Below are positions 1-9,202 of a stretch of 64,000 nucleotides of DNA, in pieces; positions within the stretch are counted from its first letter, which is position 1, and every line of letters starts with the position of its first letter. Under the pieces are notes generated by a model. It made no database searches. It saw only the letters and a program-made list of their open reading frames with translations, and was not told where the DNA came from. The stretch covers positions 124,001-188,000 of the forward strand of contig CAVSEY010000018.1 in NCBI GenBank assembly GCA_963727035.1. The letters are read 5' to 3'. The DNA is from Rhodoblastus sp963727035. Its GTDB lineage: Bacteria > Pseudomonadota > Alphaproteobacteria > Rhizobiales > Beijerinckiaceae. A program made the translations under genes and the position numbers.

Positions 1-318
1 GCTGATTCTGTCGATGACGGTACGGGGGTATTCAAGCTGAAACGTTACCAGGGCGGTCGCAGCGAACTGCGAATGAGCAAAGATTGCCCTTTGGCGGGAG
101 TGACTATATCGAGACCGCCGCAAAATATATCTTTCTGGCGCGATGTCCTGTCCTTCCTGAAAGACACCCCCAGTTGCCTCCATTGGCCTGGAGGCTGGCC
201 GGTCATTGCGCAAGCTTCCGTCCGCGATCACCTGCCGCCAACCATGATCGAGGCCCTGGGCGAGCCAGAACTCGTTTCAACGCCTGAACAAATCAAAGAA
301 GCGATCAGAGAGAGTTAG
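1..318 (+). CDS. C-terminal part of an unidentified protein
   Basis: Frame 1 is open from the first base of the window to a TAG at 316-318, giving 105 residues with no start needed inside the window. The best reading is the tail of a gene that begins upstream. The ATG at 73 gives an 81-residue product but has no clear ribosome binding site, so I do not take it as the real start. No motif is recognised. A perfect hairpin with a pyrimidine tail follows at 419-455. The product could be anything; only the open frame and the terminator-like hairpin support it. Confidence 0.45.
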   Translation, partial: ADSVDDGTGVFKLKRYQGGRSELRMSKDCPLAGVTISRPPQNISFWRDVLSFLKDTPSCLHWPGGWPVIAQASVRDHLPPTMIEALGEPELVSTPEQIKEAIRES

Positions 319-418
319 GGTTACGGTGACGGTTGTTTCACCGATAACCATCATGGCGCATCGATGCCGCTGCGGGGCGCCGTCCAACCCATCACCGTAA
401 CCACAAACCTCCGGCGGC

Positions 419-455
419 GACCATCTCTTGCGAGATGGTCCTTTCCTCATTTTCG
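419..455. terminator. Hairpin terminator candidate between convergent genes
   Basis: GACCATCTC (419-427), loop TTGC, GAGATGGTC (432-440) is a perfect 9-bp stem followed by a CTTTCCTCATTTTC tract. It sits between a gene ending at 318 on the plus strand and one ending at 487 on the minus strand, so it could serve both. Confidence 0.5.
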
Positions 456-486
456 TCGATCGATCCGCGCCGGAGCGCGGCGACGG

Positions 487-771
487 TCAGTTCTTGGTCG
501 CGGGCGCGGCGCTGTCAGCCGGCGTCTCTGCGGGAGTCTTGTCCGGCGTCTTGGCGGCCTTGGCGCTCTTGGCGTGATGGCGCCGATGCGTCTTGACATG
601 GTGTTTCTTGGGGTGAGCCATTTTGGCGGCGGGGGCCGGCGCGGTCGTCGCGGCCGGGGCCGCCTGGGCGTCCGGGGTCGTTTGCGCCAAAGCGGCGTCG
701 CCGAAACCAAGCAGCGCGACCAGGGCGCCGCCGGCGGCGGCGGCGCGAAGGCTGTTGCGAATGATCGACAT
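487..771 (-). CDS. Small secreted Ala/Lys/His-rich protein
   Basis: A 94-residue protein. The ATG at 771-769 is preceded by GGAGAG at good spacing, which decides this start over an upstream in-frame ATG at 870. Residues 1-28 form a classical signal peptide: basic N-terminus MSIIRNSLR, a hydrophobic Ala/Leu core and a likely ALA-Q cleavage site. The mature part is low-complexity: an Ala/Pro stretch, a His/Lys/Arg-rich block (KKHHVKTHRRHH) and a Lys/Thr/Pro/Ala tail. It is probably exported to the periplasm. Proteins of this look occur in Hyphomicrobiales with no assigned function. Metal binding by the His block is only a guess. Confidence 0.6.
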   Translation of the reverse strand: MSIIRNSLRAAAAGGALVALLGFGDAALAQTTPDAQAAPAATTAPAPAAKMAHPKKHHVKTHRRHHAKSAKAAKTPDKTPAETPADSAAPATKN

Positions 772-1102
772 TTTTCTCTCCAAGCTTTGGGCGCGCGATA
801 TCGGCGCCTCACGGAAACGAATGTGGCGCCTTCGCCTGAACAGCGCCAGAACAAGCCGTTCATCCGCCATTCACCCGCAAGAGATCGTCCGCATCAGGAA
901 AACCCCAGGGAATCCGCCGGCGCCGAGCGAATTCGCCGCGCGAAGGTCGGGCATGGCGCCGGCAATTAAAACCTGATAAACTTTTCGTGATGACCACCGA
1001 AACCGGAAAACCTGTTGTTCGTCTCCTGCGGGAGAAGCGCGCCGACCTGGCGAGCGGGCGCGTCATGGCGCCCTCGGCCCCAGCCGCGATCGATGACCAT
1101 CC
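772..1102. other. Intergenic region with divergent starts
   Basis: 331 bases between the divergent starts of the small secreted protein (771, minus) and hpnG (1103, plus). It must hold both promoters, but I see no convincing -35/-10 pair, no tRNA and no strong hairpin. Confidence 0.4.
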
Positions 1103-1795
1103 ATGACCAGGGCGAAACAACAGCCGCGCATCGCGATCGTCGTCGGCATGAAATCCGAAGCGCGCATTGTCGGCGGCGCGGACAGCATCGTTGTCGTCGG
1201 CGGCGGGTCGGCGGCGCAGGTCGAGGACGGGCTTGCCCGGCTTCACCAGGCTACCCCGCTGCACGGCGTCTTGAGCTTTGGCGTCGCGGGCGGCCTCGCG
1301 CCGGGCCTGCGGCCGGGCGACCTCCTCGCGCCGGCGGCCGTTCTGTCGGGCTCGACCTCTTATGCCTGCCATCAGGGCTGGACCCAGCATCTCGCGCGCT
1401 CGGCGTCGAAAACCAACCAGGGCCTGCTGCTGGGCGTGGACGAGCCGATCCACGCGCCGGAACGCAAGCGCCGGCTGCATCGTCAGACCGGCGCCGTCGC
1501 CGTGGATATGGAATCCCATGGCGCCGCGCGCTTCGCGCACGCGCAAAACTTGCCGTTCACGGTCTTGCGGGCGATCTCCGACCCTCGCGAGCGCGCCATC
1601 CCTTCGGCGGCGCTGGCCGGATTCAAGCCCGACGGCTCGGCCGACGCTTTTGCCGTTCTGGCCGCGCTCGCCAAAAGCCCGCGCCAGACGGCGGCGCTGA
1701 TCCGCACCGCGCTCGACGCGCGGGCGGCGCTCAACGCCTTACTCGGCGGCCGTCGCCGTCTCGGGCGCCTTTTCGGCTTCGATCAGTTCGCTTAG
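1103..1795 (+). CDS. hpnG: Adenosylhopane nucleosidase/phosphorylase HpnG
   Basis: A 230-residue member of the purine nucleoside phosphorylase/UDP phosphorylase family, matching the hopanoid-linked HpnG group. HpnG removes adenine from adenosylhopane on the way to ribosylhopane and bacteriohopanetetrol. Visible features are the glycine-rich FGVAGGL at residues 60-66, VDMESHG at 134-140 (the ribose-binding Met-Glu pair of the fold) and RAISD at 157-161 (base-binding Asp). The start is ATG 1103. Its last 57 bases overlap the 3' end of hpnH on the other strand, so the two genes converge tail to tail. Pairing with hpnH, the preceding enzyme of the same pathway, supports the call. Confidence 0.9.
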   Translation: MTRAKQQPRIAIVVGMKSEARIVGGADSIVVVGGGSAAQVEDGLARLHQATPLHGVLSFGVAGGLAPGLRPGDLLAPAAVLSGSTSYACHQGWTQHLARSASKTNQGLLLGVDEPIHAPERKRRLHRQTGAVAVDMESHGAARFAHAQNLPFTVLRAISDPRERAIPSAALAGFKPDGSADAFAVLAALAKSPRQTAALIRTALDARAALNALLGGRRRLGRLFGFDQFA

Positions 1796-2887
1796 CTGGC
1801 GCTCGACCTGCTCCGTATAGGCGAATTCCGCCGGGCGCTGCTTGTCGAGCGGAATATCCGGCGCGAAGGGGCCTTCGGTGTTGACGCCGAACAAGGCGAC
1901 CTTGAGCGCGGCCAGGGGATTCTTCACCGCATGGGCGACAGCGCTCGGCTCGAAGCCGGAATGGACCATGCAATTGGCGCATTTCTCGTAATTGCCGACG
2001 CCGTAAGCATCCCAGTCCGTGGTCTCCATCAGCTCCTTGAATGACTTGGCGTAGCCTTCGTTGAGCAGATAGCACGGGCGCTGCCAGCCGAAGACGGTGC
2101 GCAGCGGATTGCCCCAGGGCGTGCAGCGATAGGCCTGGTTGCCGGCGAGGAAATCGAGATAGAGCGAGGACTGGAAGAAGGCCCATTTGCGGCCCTTGTT
2201 CCCGCGCCGGAAAATGTTGCGGAACAATTCCTTGGTTTTGTTGCGGTTGAGGAAATGGTCCTGGTCCGGGGCGCGCTCATAGGCGTAGCCCGGCGAAATG
2301 GTGGCGCTGTCCACGCCCAGCTCTTTCAACTGGTCGAGGAAGCCGGCGACGCGCTCGGGATCGGCGTCGTTGAACAGGGTGCAGTTGATGGTGACCTTGA
2401 AACCCTTTTTGCGCGCGGCCTTGATCGCGGCGACGGCGCGGTCGTAGACGCCCGCCTGGCACACCGATTTGTCGTGCATCTCGCGGTCGCCGTCGAGATG
2501 GACCGAGAAATTGAAGGCGCGATTCGGCTCGAACTCGCCCAATTTCTTTTCGAGCAGCAGCGCATTGGTGCATAGCGTGACATATTTCCTGCGCGCGATC
2601 GCGCCGCGCACGATCTTGCCCATGTCCTTGTGCAGCAAGGGCTCGCCGCCGGCGATCACCACCACCGGGGCGCCGCATTCGTCGATCGCCGCCATGCAGT
2701 CTTCATAGGGAAGGCGCTGGTTGAGGATCTTGTCGGGATAGTCGATCTTGCCGCAGCCGGCGCAGGCGAGATTGCAGCGGAACAGAGGCTCCAGCATCAG
2801 GACGAGGGGATAATGTTTGCGCCCAAGCAGGTGCTGCTTGACGATATAGGCGCCGATCCGCGCTCCCTCGATTACCGGGATACCCAT
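1739..2887 (-). CDS. hpnH: Adenosyl-hopane synthase HpnH (radical SAM)
   Basis: A 382-residue radical SAM enzyme that joins the 5'-deoxyadenosyl group to diploptene, giving adenosylhopane, the first step of side-chain extension in C35 hopanoids. The cluster-binding motif is C38-x3-C42-x2-C45 (RCNLACAGC), followed by the SAM-binding core (IAGGEPLLH) and a cysteine-containing C-terminal domain with CRC-type spacing (YEKCANCM near residue 305). The length is standard for HpnH. The start ATG 2887 has GAGGAG six bases upstream. It is divergent from hpnN across 200 bp and converges on hpnG, a common alphaproteobacterial arrangement. Confidence 0.95.
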   Translation of the reverse strand: MGIPVIEGARIGAYIVKQHLLGRKHYPLVLMLEPLFRCNLACAGCGKIDYPDKILNQRLPYEDCMAAIDECGAPVVVIAGGEPLLHKDMGKIVRGAIARRKYVTLCTNALLLEKKLGEFEPNRAFNFSVHLDGDREMHDKSVCQAGVYDRAVAAIKAARKKGFKVTINCTLFNDADPERVAGFLDQLKELGVDSATISPGYAYERAPDQDHFLNRNKTKELFRNIFRRGNKGRKWAFFQSSLYLDFLAGNQAYRCTPWGNPLRTVFGWQRPCYLLNEGYAKSFKELMETTDWDAYGVGNYEKCANCMVHSGFEPSAVAHAVKNPLAALKVALFGVNTEGPFAPDIPLDKQRPAEFAYTEQVERQLSELIEAEKAPETATAAE

Positions 2888-3087
2888 TGCTACTCCTCAA
2901 GCGCCACGTCGATCCTGCAAGTCGGGGGCGACCAATAGGCCGAACCGCCGTAGCGCCGCAAGCAAAAACGGTCTTTGCCCAACAGCTTGCGAAAAATTGC
3001 GCCGACCCCGTTTCCTTTCCCTGAAAAATAAAGCAATTTCCGGGCGCCGGCCAGAGAAACTGCAATCGCCGCCGGCCCGGGAGCGAC
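2888..3087. promoter_or_regulatory. Divergent hpnH/hpnN promoter region
   Basis: 200 bases separate the divergent starts of hpnH and hpnN, so both promoters must lie here. An AT-richer stretch near 3018-3045 is the likeliest promoter core. No operator-like palindrome is visible. The hpnN start at 3088 is preceded by GGGAG. Confidence 0.45.
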
Positions 3088-5703
3088 ATGGCCGAAGCTG
3101 ACGAATTTCTCCATCCCGAAACCGAGAAGATCGGCATTGTCGCCGGGACCGTGGCCTTCAGCGCGGCCCATCACTTCACCGTCCTCGCCCTGGCCCTGCT
3201 CGCGACCCTGCTCGCGGGCTGGTATGCGGTAGATCATTTCGCCATCTCCACCGATCTGAACAAGCTGATCAATCCCGACCTGCCGTGGCGCCAGCGCGAG
3301 ATCGCGCTGGGCCACGCCTTCCCACAGCGCCGGAACGCCTTGCTCGCGGTGCTCGACGCGCCGTCGCCGGAACTGGCGACCGAAGGGGCGCTGAGGCTGA
3401 CCGCGGCTCTGACAGCCAAGCCCAAATATTTTTCCGACGTCTCCAGCCTCGAAACCAGCGACTTCTTTCGCCGCAACGGCCTGCTCTATCTGCCGCAAAA
3501 GGAGGTCGAGGCCAAGACGAACCAGATGATCGACGCCCAGCCCTTTCTCGGGGCGCTGGCGCGCGATCCGTCGCTGCGCGGCTTCGCGGGGGCGCTCGGC
3601 CTGATGGCGCGCGGCGGTCAGGACGCGAGCGGTTTGGCCAAGCCGCTAGAAACCATCACGGGCGCGATTGACGCCGCGGCGTCGGACAAGAAAAGCGATT
3701 TTTCCTGGTCGGCCCTGTTTTCCGGGGCGCCGGCCTCGGTTCGCGACAGGCGTCGCTTCATCGAGGTCAAGCCGGTGCTGGATTTTTCGGCGCTGGAGGC
3801 GGGCGCCAAGGCCTCGGACGCGTTGCGCCAGACGGCAAGACAAATCGGGCTGACGCCGGAAAATGGCTATCGCCTCCGCCTCACCGGCGAGATCGCCTTG
3901 CAGGATGAGGAGTTCGGAACGCTGGCCGAGGGCGCCGCGCGCAGCAATCTGATCACCCTTTTCGCCGTTGTCGTCATCCTGTGGCGGGCTCTGCGCTGGG
4001 GCCGGCTGATCGTCGCCGTCATGATCAACATGCTGATGGGCCTGGCGATCACCGCCGCCGCGGGATTGGCGATGGTCGGCTCGCTCAATCCGATCTCCAT
4101 GGCCTTCGCCGTGCTGTTCGTCGGGATCGGCGTCGATTTCGGCATCCAGTTCAGCGTGCGCTACCGCGAGGAACGTTTCCGCGACGACGACCTGCGCCGC
4201 GCCCTGAATGCGGCGGGCGCCAAGGCGAGCCTGCCGCTGGCCCTGGCGGCGGCGACGACGGCGGCCGGATTCTATTCCTTCATTCCGACCGATTACCGCG
4301 GCGTCTCCGAACTCGGCCTGATCGCCGGCACCGGCATGGCCATCGCCTTCCTGACCACGATCACCGCCTTGCCGGCGCTGCTTTCCATTCTGCGCCCGCG
4401 TTCGGAGACCAGGCCGGTCGGCTATGCCTTCCTCGCCCCGCTCGACGATTTCCAGATGCGCCACCGCAAGGCGATCGTCGCGGCTGCGCTGGGCCTTGCG
4501 GTCGTAGGCGCGCCTTTGCTGCTGAAAGTGCGGTTCGATTACAACCCGCTGAACCTGCGCAGCAACAAGACCGAATCGGTCTCGACCCTGCTCGACATCA
4601 TGCAGGACCCCCATATGACGCCCAATGTCATCGAGATTCTGGAGCCTTCGCTCGATGACGCCAACGCGCTGGCGGTGAAATTGCGGGCGATCCCGGACGT
4701 CGAGAGCGTGACCACCTTGTCCGATTTCGTCCCCGACGACCAGAAGGCCAAGCTCGCCATGATCGCCGACGCGCGCAGCCTGCTCGGCCCGAGCCTCGAC
4801 CCGGTCAATCCGCCGGCGCCGCCGACCGACGCCGAGGACGCCCGCGCCCTGACCGATGCGGGCGCGGCGCTGCAAAAAGCCGCCGAAGGCAAGCCCGCCT
4901 TGGCCGCCCTCGCCGGCGCCGGCGCGGCGCTGGAAACCCTCGGCAAGGCGCCGGAGGCCGCCCGCGCGCGGGCCCGCGCCCTGCTGATCGCGCCGATGAA
5001 AATCCTGCTGGAGCAGGTGCGCCTGAGCCTCCAGGCGACCGCGGTCACGGCCTCCCGCCTGCCCGCGCAATTGCGCCGCGACTGGATCACGGCGGACGGG
5101 CGCGCCCGGATGGAGGCCGCGCCGCGCGGCGACAAGAACGATTACGAAAAGATGCGGCCCTTCGTGAATGCGGTGCTGAAAGTCGCGCCCAACGCCTCCG
5201 GGGCGCCGGTCGGCGTTCTCGCCTCGGGCGACACGGTGCTGAAAGCCTTCGGCGAAGCCGGCGGCCTCGCCTTCGTCTCGATCGCGATCCTGCTCTTCAT
5301 CGCCTTGCGGCGGATCAGCGATGTCGCCTTGACCCTTGCGCCGCTGGCGCTGGCCGGAATCTATACGATGGAGATTTGCGCCCTGATCGGGCTGAAACTG
5401 AATTTTGCCAATATCATCGCCTTGCCGCTGCTGCTCGGCCTCGGCGTCGCCTTCAAGATCTATTACGTCATCGCCTGGCGGGCCGGCTCGGCCAAATTGC
5501 TGCGCACCGGCCTGACCCGCGCGATCTTCTTCAGCGCCCTGACCACCGCCACGGCTTTCGGCAGCCTGTGGCTGTCGAGCCATCCCGGCACGTCGAGCAT
5601 GGGCAAGCTGCTGGCCTTGTCGCTCGCCACCACGCTTTGCGCCGCGGTCCTGTTCCAGCCGGCGCTGATGGGGCCGCCGCGCGTCAAGAAGCAGGAGCCG
5701 TGA
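3088..5703 (+). CDS. hpnN: Hopanoid transporter HpnN (RND family)
   Basis: An 871-residue RND-superfamily membrane protein of the hopanoid-associated HpnN group, which moves hopanoids from the inner to the outer membrane. Topology visible by hydrophobicity: one segment near residues 30-50, a large periplasmic loop, a block of segments around 285-480 with a sterol-sensing-like core (FVGIGVDFGIQ), a second loop rich in Ala, and a final block around 720-865. Length and the two-fold pattern fit the family. There is no frame break across 2.6 kb. Its stop overlaps the GTG start of mogA. Divergent from hpnH, with which it is functionally linked. Confidence 0.93.
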   Translation: MAEADEFLHPETEKIGIVAGTVAFSAAHHFTVLALALLATLLAGWYAVDHFAISTDLNKLINPDLPWRQREIALGHAFPQRRNALLAVLDAPSPELATEGALRLTAALTAKPKYFSDVSSLETSDFFRRNGLLYLPQKEVEAKTNQMIDAQPFLGALARDPSLRGFAGALGLMARGGQDASGLAKPLETITGAIDAAASDKKSDFSWSALFSGAPASVRDRRRFIEVKPVLDFSALEAGAKASDALRQTARQIGLTPENGYRLRLTGEIALQDEEFGTLAEGAARSNLITLFAVVVILWRALRWGRLIVAVMINMLMGLAITAAAGLAMVGSLNPISMAFAVLFVGIGVDFGIQFSVRYREERFRDDDLRRALNAAGAKASLPLALAAATTAAGFYSFIPTDYRGVSELGLIAGTGMAIAFLTTITALPALLSILRPRSETRPVGYAFLAPLDDFQMRHRKAIVAAALGLAVVGAPLLLKVRFDYNPLNLRSNKTESVSTLLDIMQDPHMTPNVIEILEPSLDDANALAVKLRAIPDVESVTTLSDFVPDDQKAKLAMIADARSLLGPSLDPVNPPAPPTDAEDARALTDAGAALQKAAEGKPALAALAGAGAALETLGKAPEAARARARALLIAPMKILLEQVRLSLQATAVTASRLPAQLRRDWITADGRARMEAAPRGDKNDYEKMRPFVNAVLKVAPNASGAPVGVLASGDTVLKAFGEAGGLAFVSIAILLFIALRRISDVALTLAPLALAGIYTMEICALIGLKLNFANIIALPLLLGLGVAFKIYYVIAWRAGSAKLLRTGLTRAIFFSALTTATAFGSLWLSSHPGTSSMGKLLALSLATTLCAAVLFQPALMGPPRVKKQEP

Positions 5704-6237
5704 CCGCCCCAGCCAAAATCGGCGTGCTGACCGTTTCCGACCGCGCCAGCGCCGGGATTTACGAGGACATTTCCGGCCCGGCCATCGCCGAATGGCTCGC
5801 CACGGCGCTTTCCGTGCCCTTCGAACTCGACAGGCGGGTCATTGCCGGACGGGTTCGAAATGGTGCGCGACACATTGATCGACATGGCGGACAAAGCCGG
5901 CTGCTGCCTGGTGCTGACCACCGGCGGCACCGGCCCCGCCCCGCGCGACCTTACCCCCGAGGCGACCCTGGCCGCGTCCAATCGCGAATTGCCCGGCTTC
6001 GGCGAATTGATGCGGATGAAAAGCCTGGAGCAGACGCCGACCGCCATTCTGTCGCGCCAGACCGCCGCTCATCGCGGCGCCTGCCTGATCGTGAACCTGC
6101 CGGGCAGCCCGCGCTCGATCGACCTGTGCCTCAAGGCGGTCTTTCCCGCGATCCCCTATTGCGTCGAACTGATCGGCGGCGCCTGGCTCGACACGAATCC
6201 GGAATTCGTCAGAACGGTCAGGCCATCGAAAAAATAG
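5700..6237 (+). CDS. mog: Molybdopterin adenylyltransferase MogA, one-base frame break
   Basis: A MogA/MoaB-family protein of about 179 residues that adenylylates molybdopterin before metal insertion. The N-terminal part (GVLTVSDRASAG, EDISGP) starts at GTG 5700, overlapping the hpnN stop in a GTGA, which suggests translational coupling. The C-terminal part carries the substrate motif TTGGTGPAPRDLTPEA and NLPGSP. The frame changes at about 5841-5845: removing one G in ATTGCCGGAC restores an unbroken RVIPDGFE reading. Either a sequencing insertion or a real frameshift. Placement after hpnN is a common order in related genomes, not a functional link I can show. Confidence 0.8.
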
Positions 6238-6609
6238 CAGGCGGAGTCTCCGCCATATGCCATTGGCCGATGGGATAACTTCTGGAGAGCCCAAGACAGC
6301 AAAGTCCGCAGCCGCGAGTCTCTGGTGAACGGCCTTGTCCGTTTGCGGTTGGCTTATCGACAGGTCCTTGGGTTCCGAATGATCCGGGGCCCTGCCCGAA
6401 ATGGACAAAAAATGCGCTGGAATCTGGATTGCCTTGTCCTCGTCGCGAGGATTGAATCATGTCGATCGGGCTATGGCCGTGCGAAAAAACCTGGGCGTCT
6501 GAGCGAGGTGAGCCGCCGAGGAAGCGAATGGCTCCGGTCTTCGCGACCGCAAACGCCCCAAACGCCACGGCGGCGCGTCCGGCCTTCGCTGCGTTTTTTT
6601 TGCGCCGGA
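6238..6609. other. Intergenic region between convergent genes
   Basis: 372 bases with no supportable gene. A small stem GGCGGA-GTC-TCCGCC lies at 6240-6254 just after mogA, without a T-run, so it is a weak terminator candidate. A run of eight T sits near 6594-6601. Nothing else is recognised. Confidence 0.4.
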
Positions 6610-8166
6610 TCACTTCGTCCGGCGCGCCAGCCGCCTAAGCCCCATTTGCGCGGCGGTGACGCCGAGCGCGCGGCAGAAGCCGACGAACGCGCCGCCATAG
6701 GCGGCGGCCCCGACGATCCCGAACAGAGCGAGCGCGAACAGCCCCCCGAACGCGCCAAGCCTGTGGCCAAGCGCGACGAAAGGCCCCTCAAGGCCGAGCG
6801 CGACATTGGCGAGCAGCACCGCCGACGTGACGGCGGCCATCGCCACGCCCTTGAGAGGGGCGTCGGGCTGGAACAGAAAACGCCGCGCCCCGATGACCGC
6901 CAGCGCGACCAGATTGATCCAGGCGTTGGCCGAGGTCGCCAGCGCGATGCCCGCCGCGCCCAGCGGCTTGTAAAGCACGATCTTGAGCAGCAGATTGACC
7001 GCCAGCGCGCCGAGCGAAACCATCATCGGCGTCCGGGTGTCGCCCATGGCCTGAAAGCCCGAGCGCAAGGCGTTGATCGCGACCACCGCCAGCAGGCCGA
7101 AACCGTAAGCGCGCAGCACGGCAGCGGTGGCGACGGTGTCCGCCGCGTGGAAGGCGCCGTGCTGGAACAGGGCGCCCACGATCAGCTCCGGGACGAAGAT
7201 GAAGGCGACCGCGAAAGGCGCGGTCAAAGTCATGGTCATGGCCAGGGTGCGATTCTGCGCGGTAAAGGCTCCCGCCCAGTCCTCGCGCGCGAAACAGCGG
7301 CTCATCTCCGGCAGCAGAACCGTGCCCGCCGCCACCCCGACGAGGCCCACCGGCAACAGATAGAGACGGTCGGCGTAATAGATCGAGGACAGGCCGCCGG
7401 TCGGCAGCAGCGAGCCGATGATCGTATCGGCGAACATCGCGATCTGCACCCCCGCCGAGCCGATGACCGCCGGTCCGAACATGCGGAAGAAGGCGCGCAC
7501 GTCGGCGGTCAGTTCGGGCCGCGCCAGCTTTTCCAACAGATGCATCCGCCGCGCCGCGATGGTCAGCAAGGCGAGTTGGGCGAGGCCCGAGGCGGTCACG
7601 CCCGCCGCCGCCGCATAGGCCGCGTTGGGAAAGATAAAGGAGACCGCGAGAAAGGCCATGATCACGATATTGAACAGCACCTGGGCGAAAGCCGGGAGCG
7701 CGAATTTGCCGTGGGCGTTCAGGGTCCCCGAATGCAGCGTGACCAGAGTGACGCAGAACAGATAGGGGAAGGTGATCCGCGTCAATTTGACCGCGAGGGC
7801 GAATTTTTCCGGGTCGGCGGCAAAGCCCGGCGCGAGCAGATGAACCAGCGTCGGCATGAACATCCAGCCCAGCGCCAGCGTCACGATCTGGGAAATCACC
7901 AGAAAGGTGAAAATCTGATCGGCGAAATGGCGCGCCGCCCAGATGTCGGATTGCTCATAGACGCGCAGATAGGTCGGGACATAGGCGGCGTTGAAGGCGC
8001 CCTCGCCGAAGATCGCCCGGAAATGGCTGGGGAGGCGAATGGCGACCGCGAAAGCGTCGCCCATCATGCCGGCGCCGATGAAGGCGCTCACCATGACATC
8101 GCGAAGAAACCCGGCCAGACGCGAGAGCAGCATGATCCCGCTGACCGAAAGGAAGTTCCTGTACAT
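6610..8166 (-). CDS. murJ: Lipid II flippase MurJ
   Basis: A 518-residue MATE-like (MOP superfamily) polytopic membrane protein that flips lipid II across the inner membrane for peptidoglycan synthesis. The N-terminus (SRLAGFLRDVMVSAFIG) is the conserved MurJ signature with the arginines of the central cavity. About 14 hydrophobic segments follow across the whole length, as in the family. The start ATG 8166 and the length are normal. It is transcribed alone, convergent with mogA and divergent from the ChbG/HpnK deacetylase gene. Confidence 0.93.
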   Translation of the reverse strand: MYRNFLSVSGIMLLSRLAGFLRDVMVSAFIGAGMMGDAFAVAIRLPSHFRAIFGEGAFNAAYVPTYLRVYEQSDIWAARHFADQIFTFLVISQIVTLALGWMFMPTLVHLLAPGFAADPEKFALAVKLTRITFPYLFCVTLVTLHSGTLNAHGKFALPAFAQVLFNIVIMAFLAVSFIFPNAAYAAAAGVTASGLAQLALLTIAARRMHLLEKLARPELTADVRAFFRMFGPAVIGSAGVQIAMFADTIIGSLLPTGGLSSIYYADRLYLLPVGLVGVAAGTVLLPEMSRCFAREDWAGAFTAQNRTLAMTMTLTAPFAVAFIFVPELIVGALFQHGAFHAADTVATAAVLRAYGFGLLAVVAINALRSGFQAMGDTRTPMMVSLGALAVNLLLKIVLYKPLGAAGIALATSANAWINLVALAVIGARRFLFQPDAPLKGVAMAAVTSAVLLANVALGLEGPFVALGHRLGAFGGLFALALFGIVGAAAYGGAFVGFCRALGVTAAQMGLRRLARRTK

Positions 8167-8351
8167 GGGGCGGCGGCGCTCGGGGTTGGATCGAAGGATA
8201 TGGCTTCATGCGCCTCGCGGCGCGGCCGGCGTCTTCGTCGCGCCGGGATCGGAATGCGAGACTCAAGTTTCTGCTTTTCGCCGTCAAGCTCTATGCCGCG
8301 CCGCGAAAATGCGCAAGAAAGGGGTCTGCCGCGTCTCACCCCTCATCATTC

Positions 8352-9197
8352 ATGTCCTTGACCGCCTTCGCGCTTTGCGCCGACGATTTCGCCCTTTCGC
8401 CCGCCGTCACCCGAGGGATTCTGGAAGCCCTGGCCGCCGGCCGCCTCACCGCGACCTCGGCGATGACGACCCGGAAAAACTGGCCCGAGGCGGCAAAGGC
8501 CTTTCGCGACCTCGCCCCGCCAGCCGATCTCGGCCTGCATTTCAATCTGACGCTCGGCGGCCCATTGGGCGAAATGCCGTCCTTCGCGCCCAATGGCGCT
8601 TTTCCGGCGATGAACGCCATCGTGCCCGCCGCCTGGCGCCGCGCCTTGCCGCGCGCGGAAATCCGCGACGAATTGCGCCGCCAGCTCGACGCTTTCGAGG
8701 AGTTCTTCGGCGCGCCGCCGGATTTCGTCGACGGCCATCAGCATGTCCATGTCCTGCCCGGACTCGCCGACGACCTGATCGCCGAACTTTCCGCACGCGG
8801 ACTTGCTGGCAAGACGTGGATGCGCGACAGCGCCGACCGGCCCAAGAGAATTTTCGCCCGCGGCAAGCATTGGGGCAAGGCTTTGACCGTCGCGGGACTG
8901 GCGCGCGGCTTCCGCGCCAAGGCCAGGGCGGCCGGCTTCACCCTCAACGACGGCTTTTCCGGCTTTTCCGACTTCGACCCGAAAGCGGATTATGGGGAGG
9001 ATTTCGCGACCTTCCTGCGCGCTCCCGGCGCGAGGCCGCTGATCATGTGCCATCCCGGCCATGTCGATGACGAACTGGCGCGGCTCGACCCGGTGACCGA
9101 CTCGCGCGAAGTCGAACTGGCCTTTCTGCTGTCCGACCGTTTTTCGCGGGTCCTCGACGCGGCCGGCGCGAGACTCGCCCGGCTCTCGGCTATGTGA
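8352..9197 (+). CDS. hpnK: ChbG/HpnK-family deacetylase
   Basis: A 281-residue YdjC/ChbG-fold hydrolase. Metal-site motifs are visible: CADDFALSP near the N-terminus (Asp11-Asp12) and DGHQHVHVLPG near residue 120, plus MCHPGH toward the C-terminus. In hopanoid clusters HpnK removes an N-acetyl group from the glycosylated hopanoid; other family members deacetylate chitooligosaccharides. I chose ATG 8352 because homology-like sequence starts there, although the frame is open further upstream. No hpnI or hpnJ is adjacent, so the hopanoid substrate is inference; another acetylated sugar is possible. Converges on the GT61-like gene with a 5-bp gap. Confidence 0.75.
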   Translation: MSLTAFALCADDFALSPAVTRGILEALAAGRLTATSAMTTRKNWPEAAKAFRDLAPPADLGLHFNLTLGGPLGEMPSFAPNGAFPAMNAIVPAAWRRALPRAEIRDELRRQLDAFEEFFGAPPDFVDGHQHVHVLPGLADDLIAELSARGLAGKTWMRDSADRPKRIFARGKHWGKALTVAGLARGFRAKARAAGFTLNDGFSGFSDFDPKADYGEDFATFLRAPGARPLIMCHPGHVDDELARLDPVTDSREVELAFLLSDRFSRVLDAAGARLARLSAM

Positions 9198-9202
9198 GCG
9201 CT

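Noticed and set aside
3646..5583. A 645-codon open frame antisense to hpnN
   Set aside because: High-GC codon bias leaves antisense frames open; the translation is Arg/Gln/Gly-rich with no family features, and hpnN on the other strand is certain.
6325..8361. A 678-codon open frame antisense to murJ
   Set aside because: Same GC effect; low-complexity basic translation and full overlap with a clear MurJ gene.
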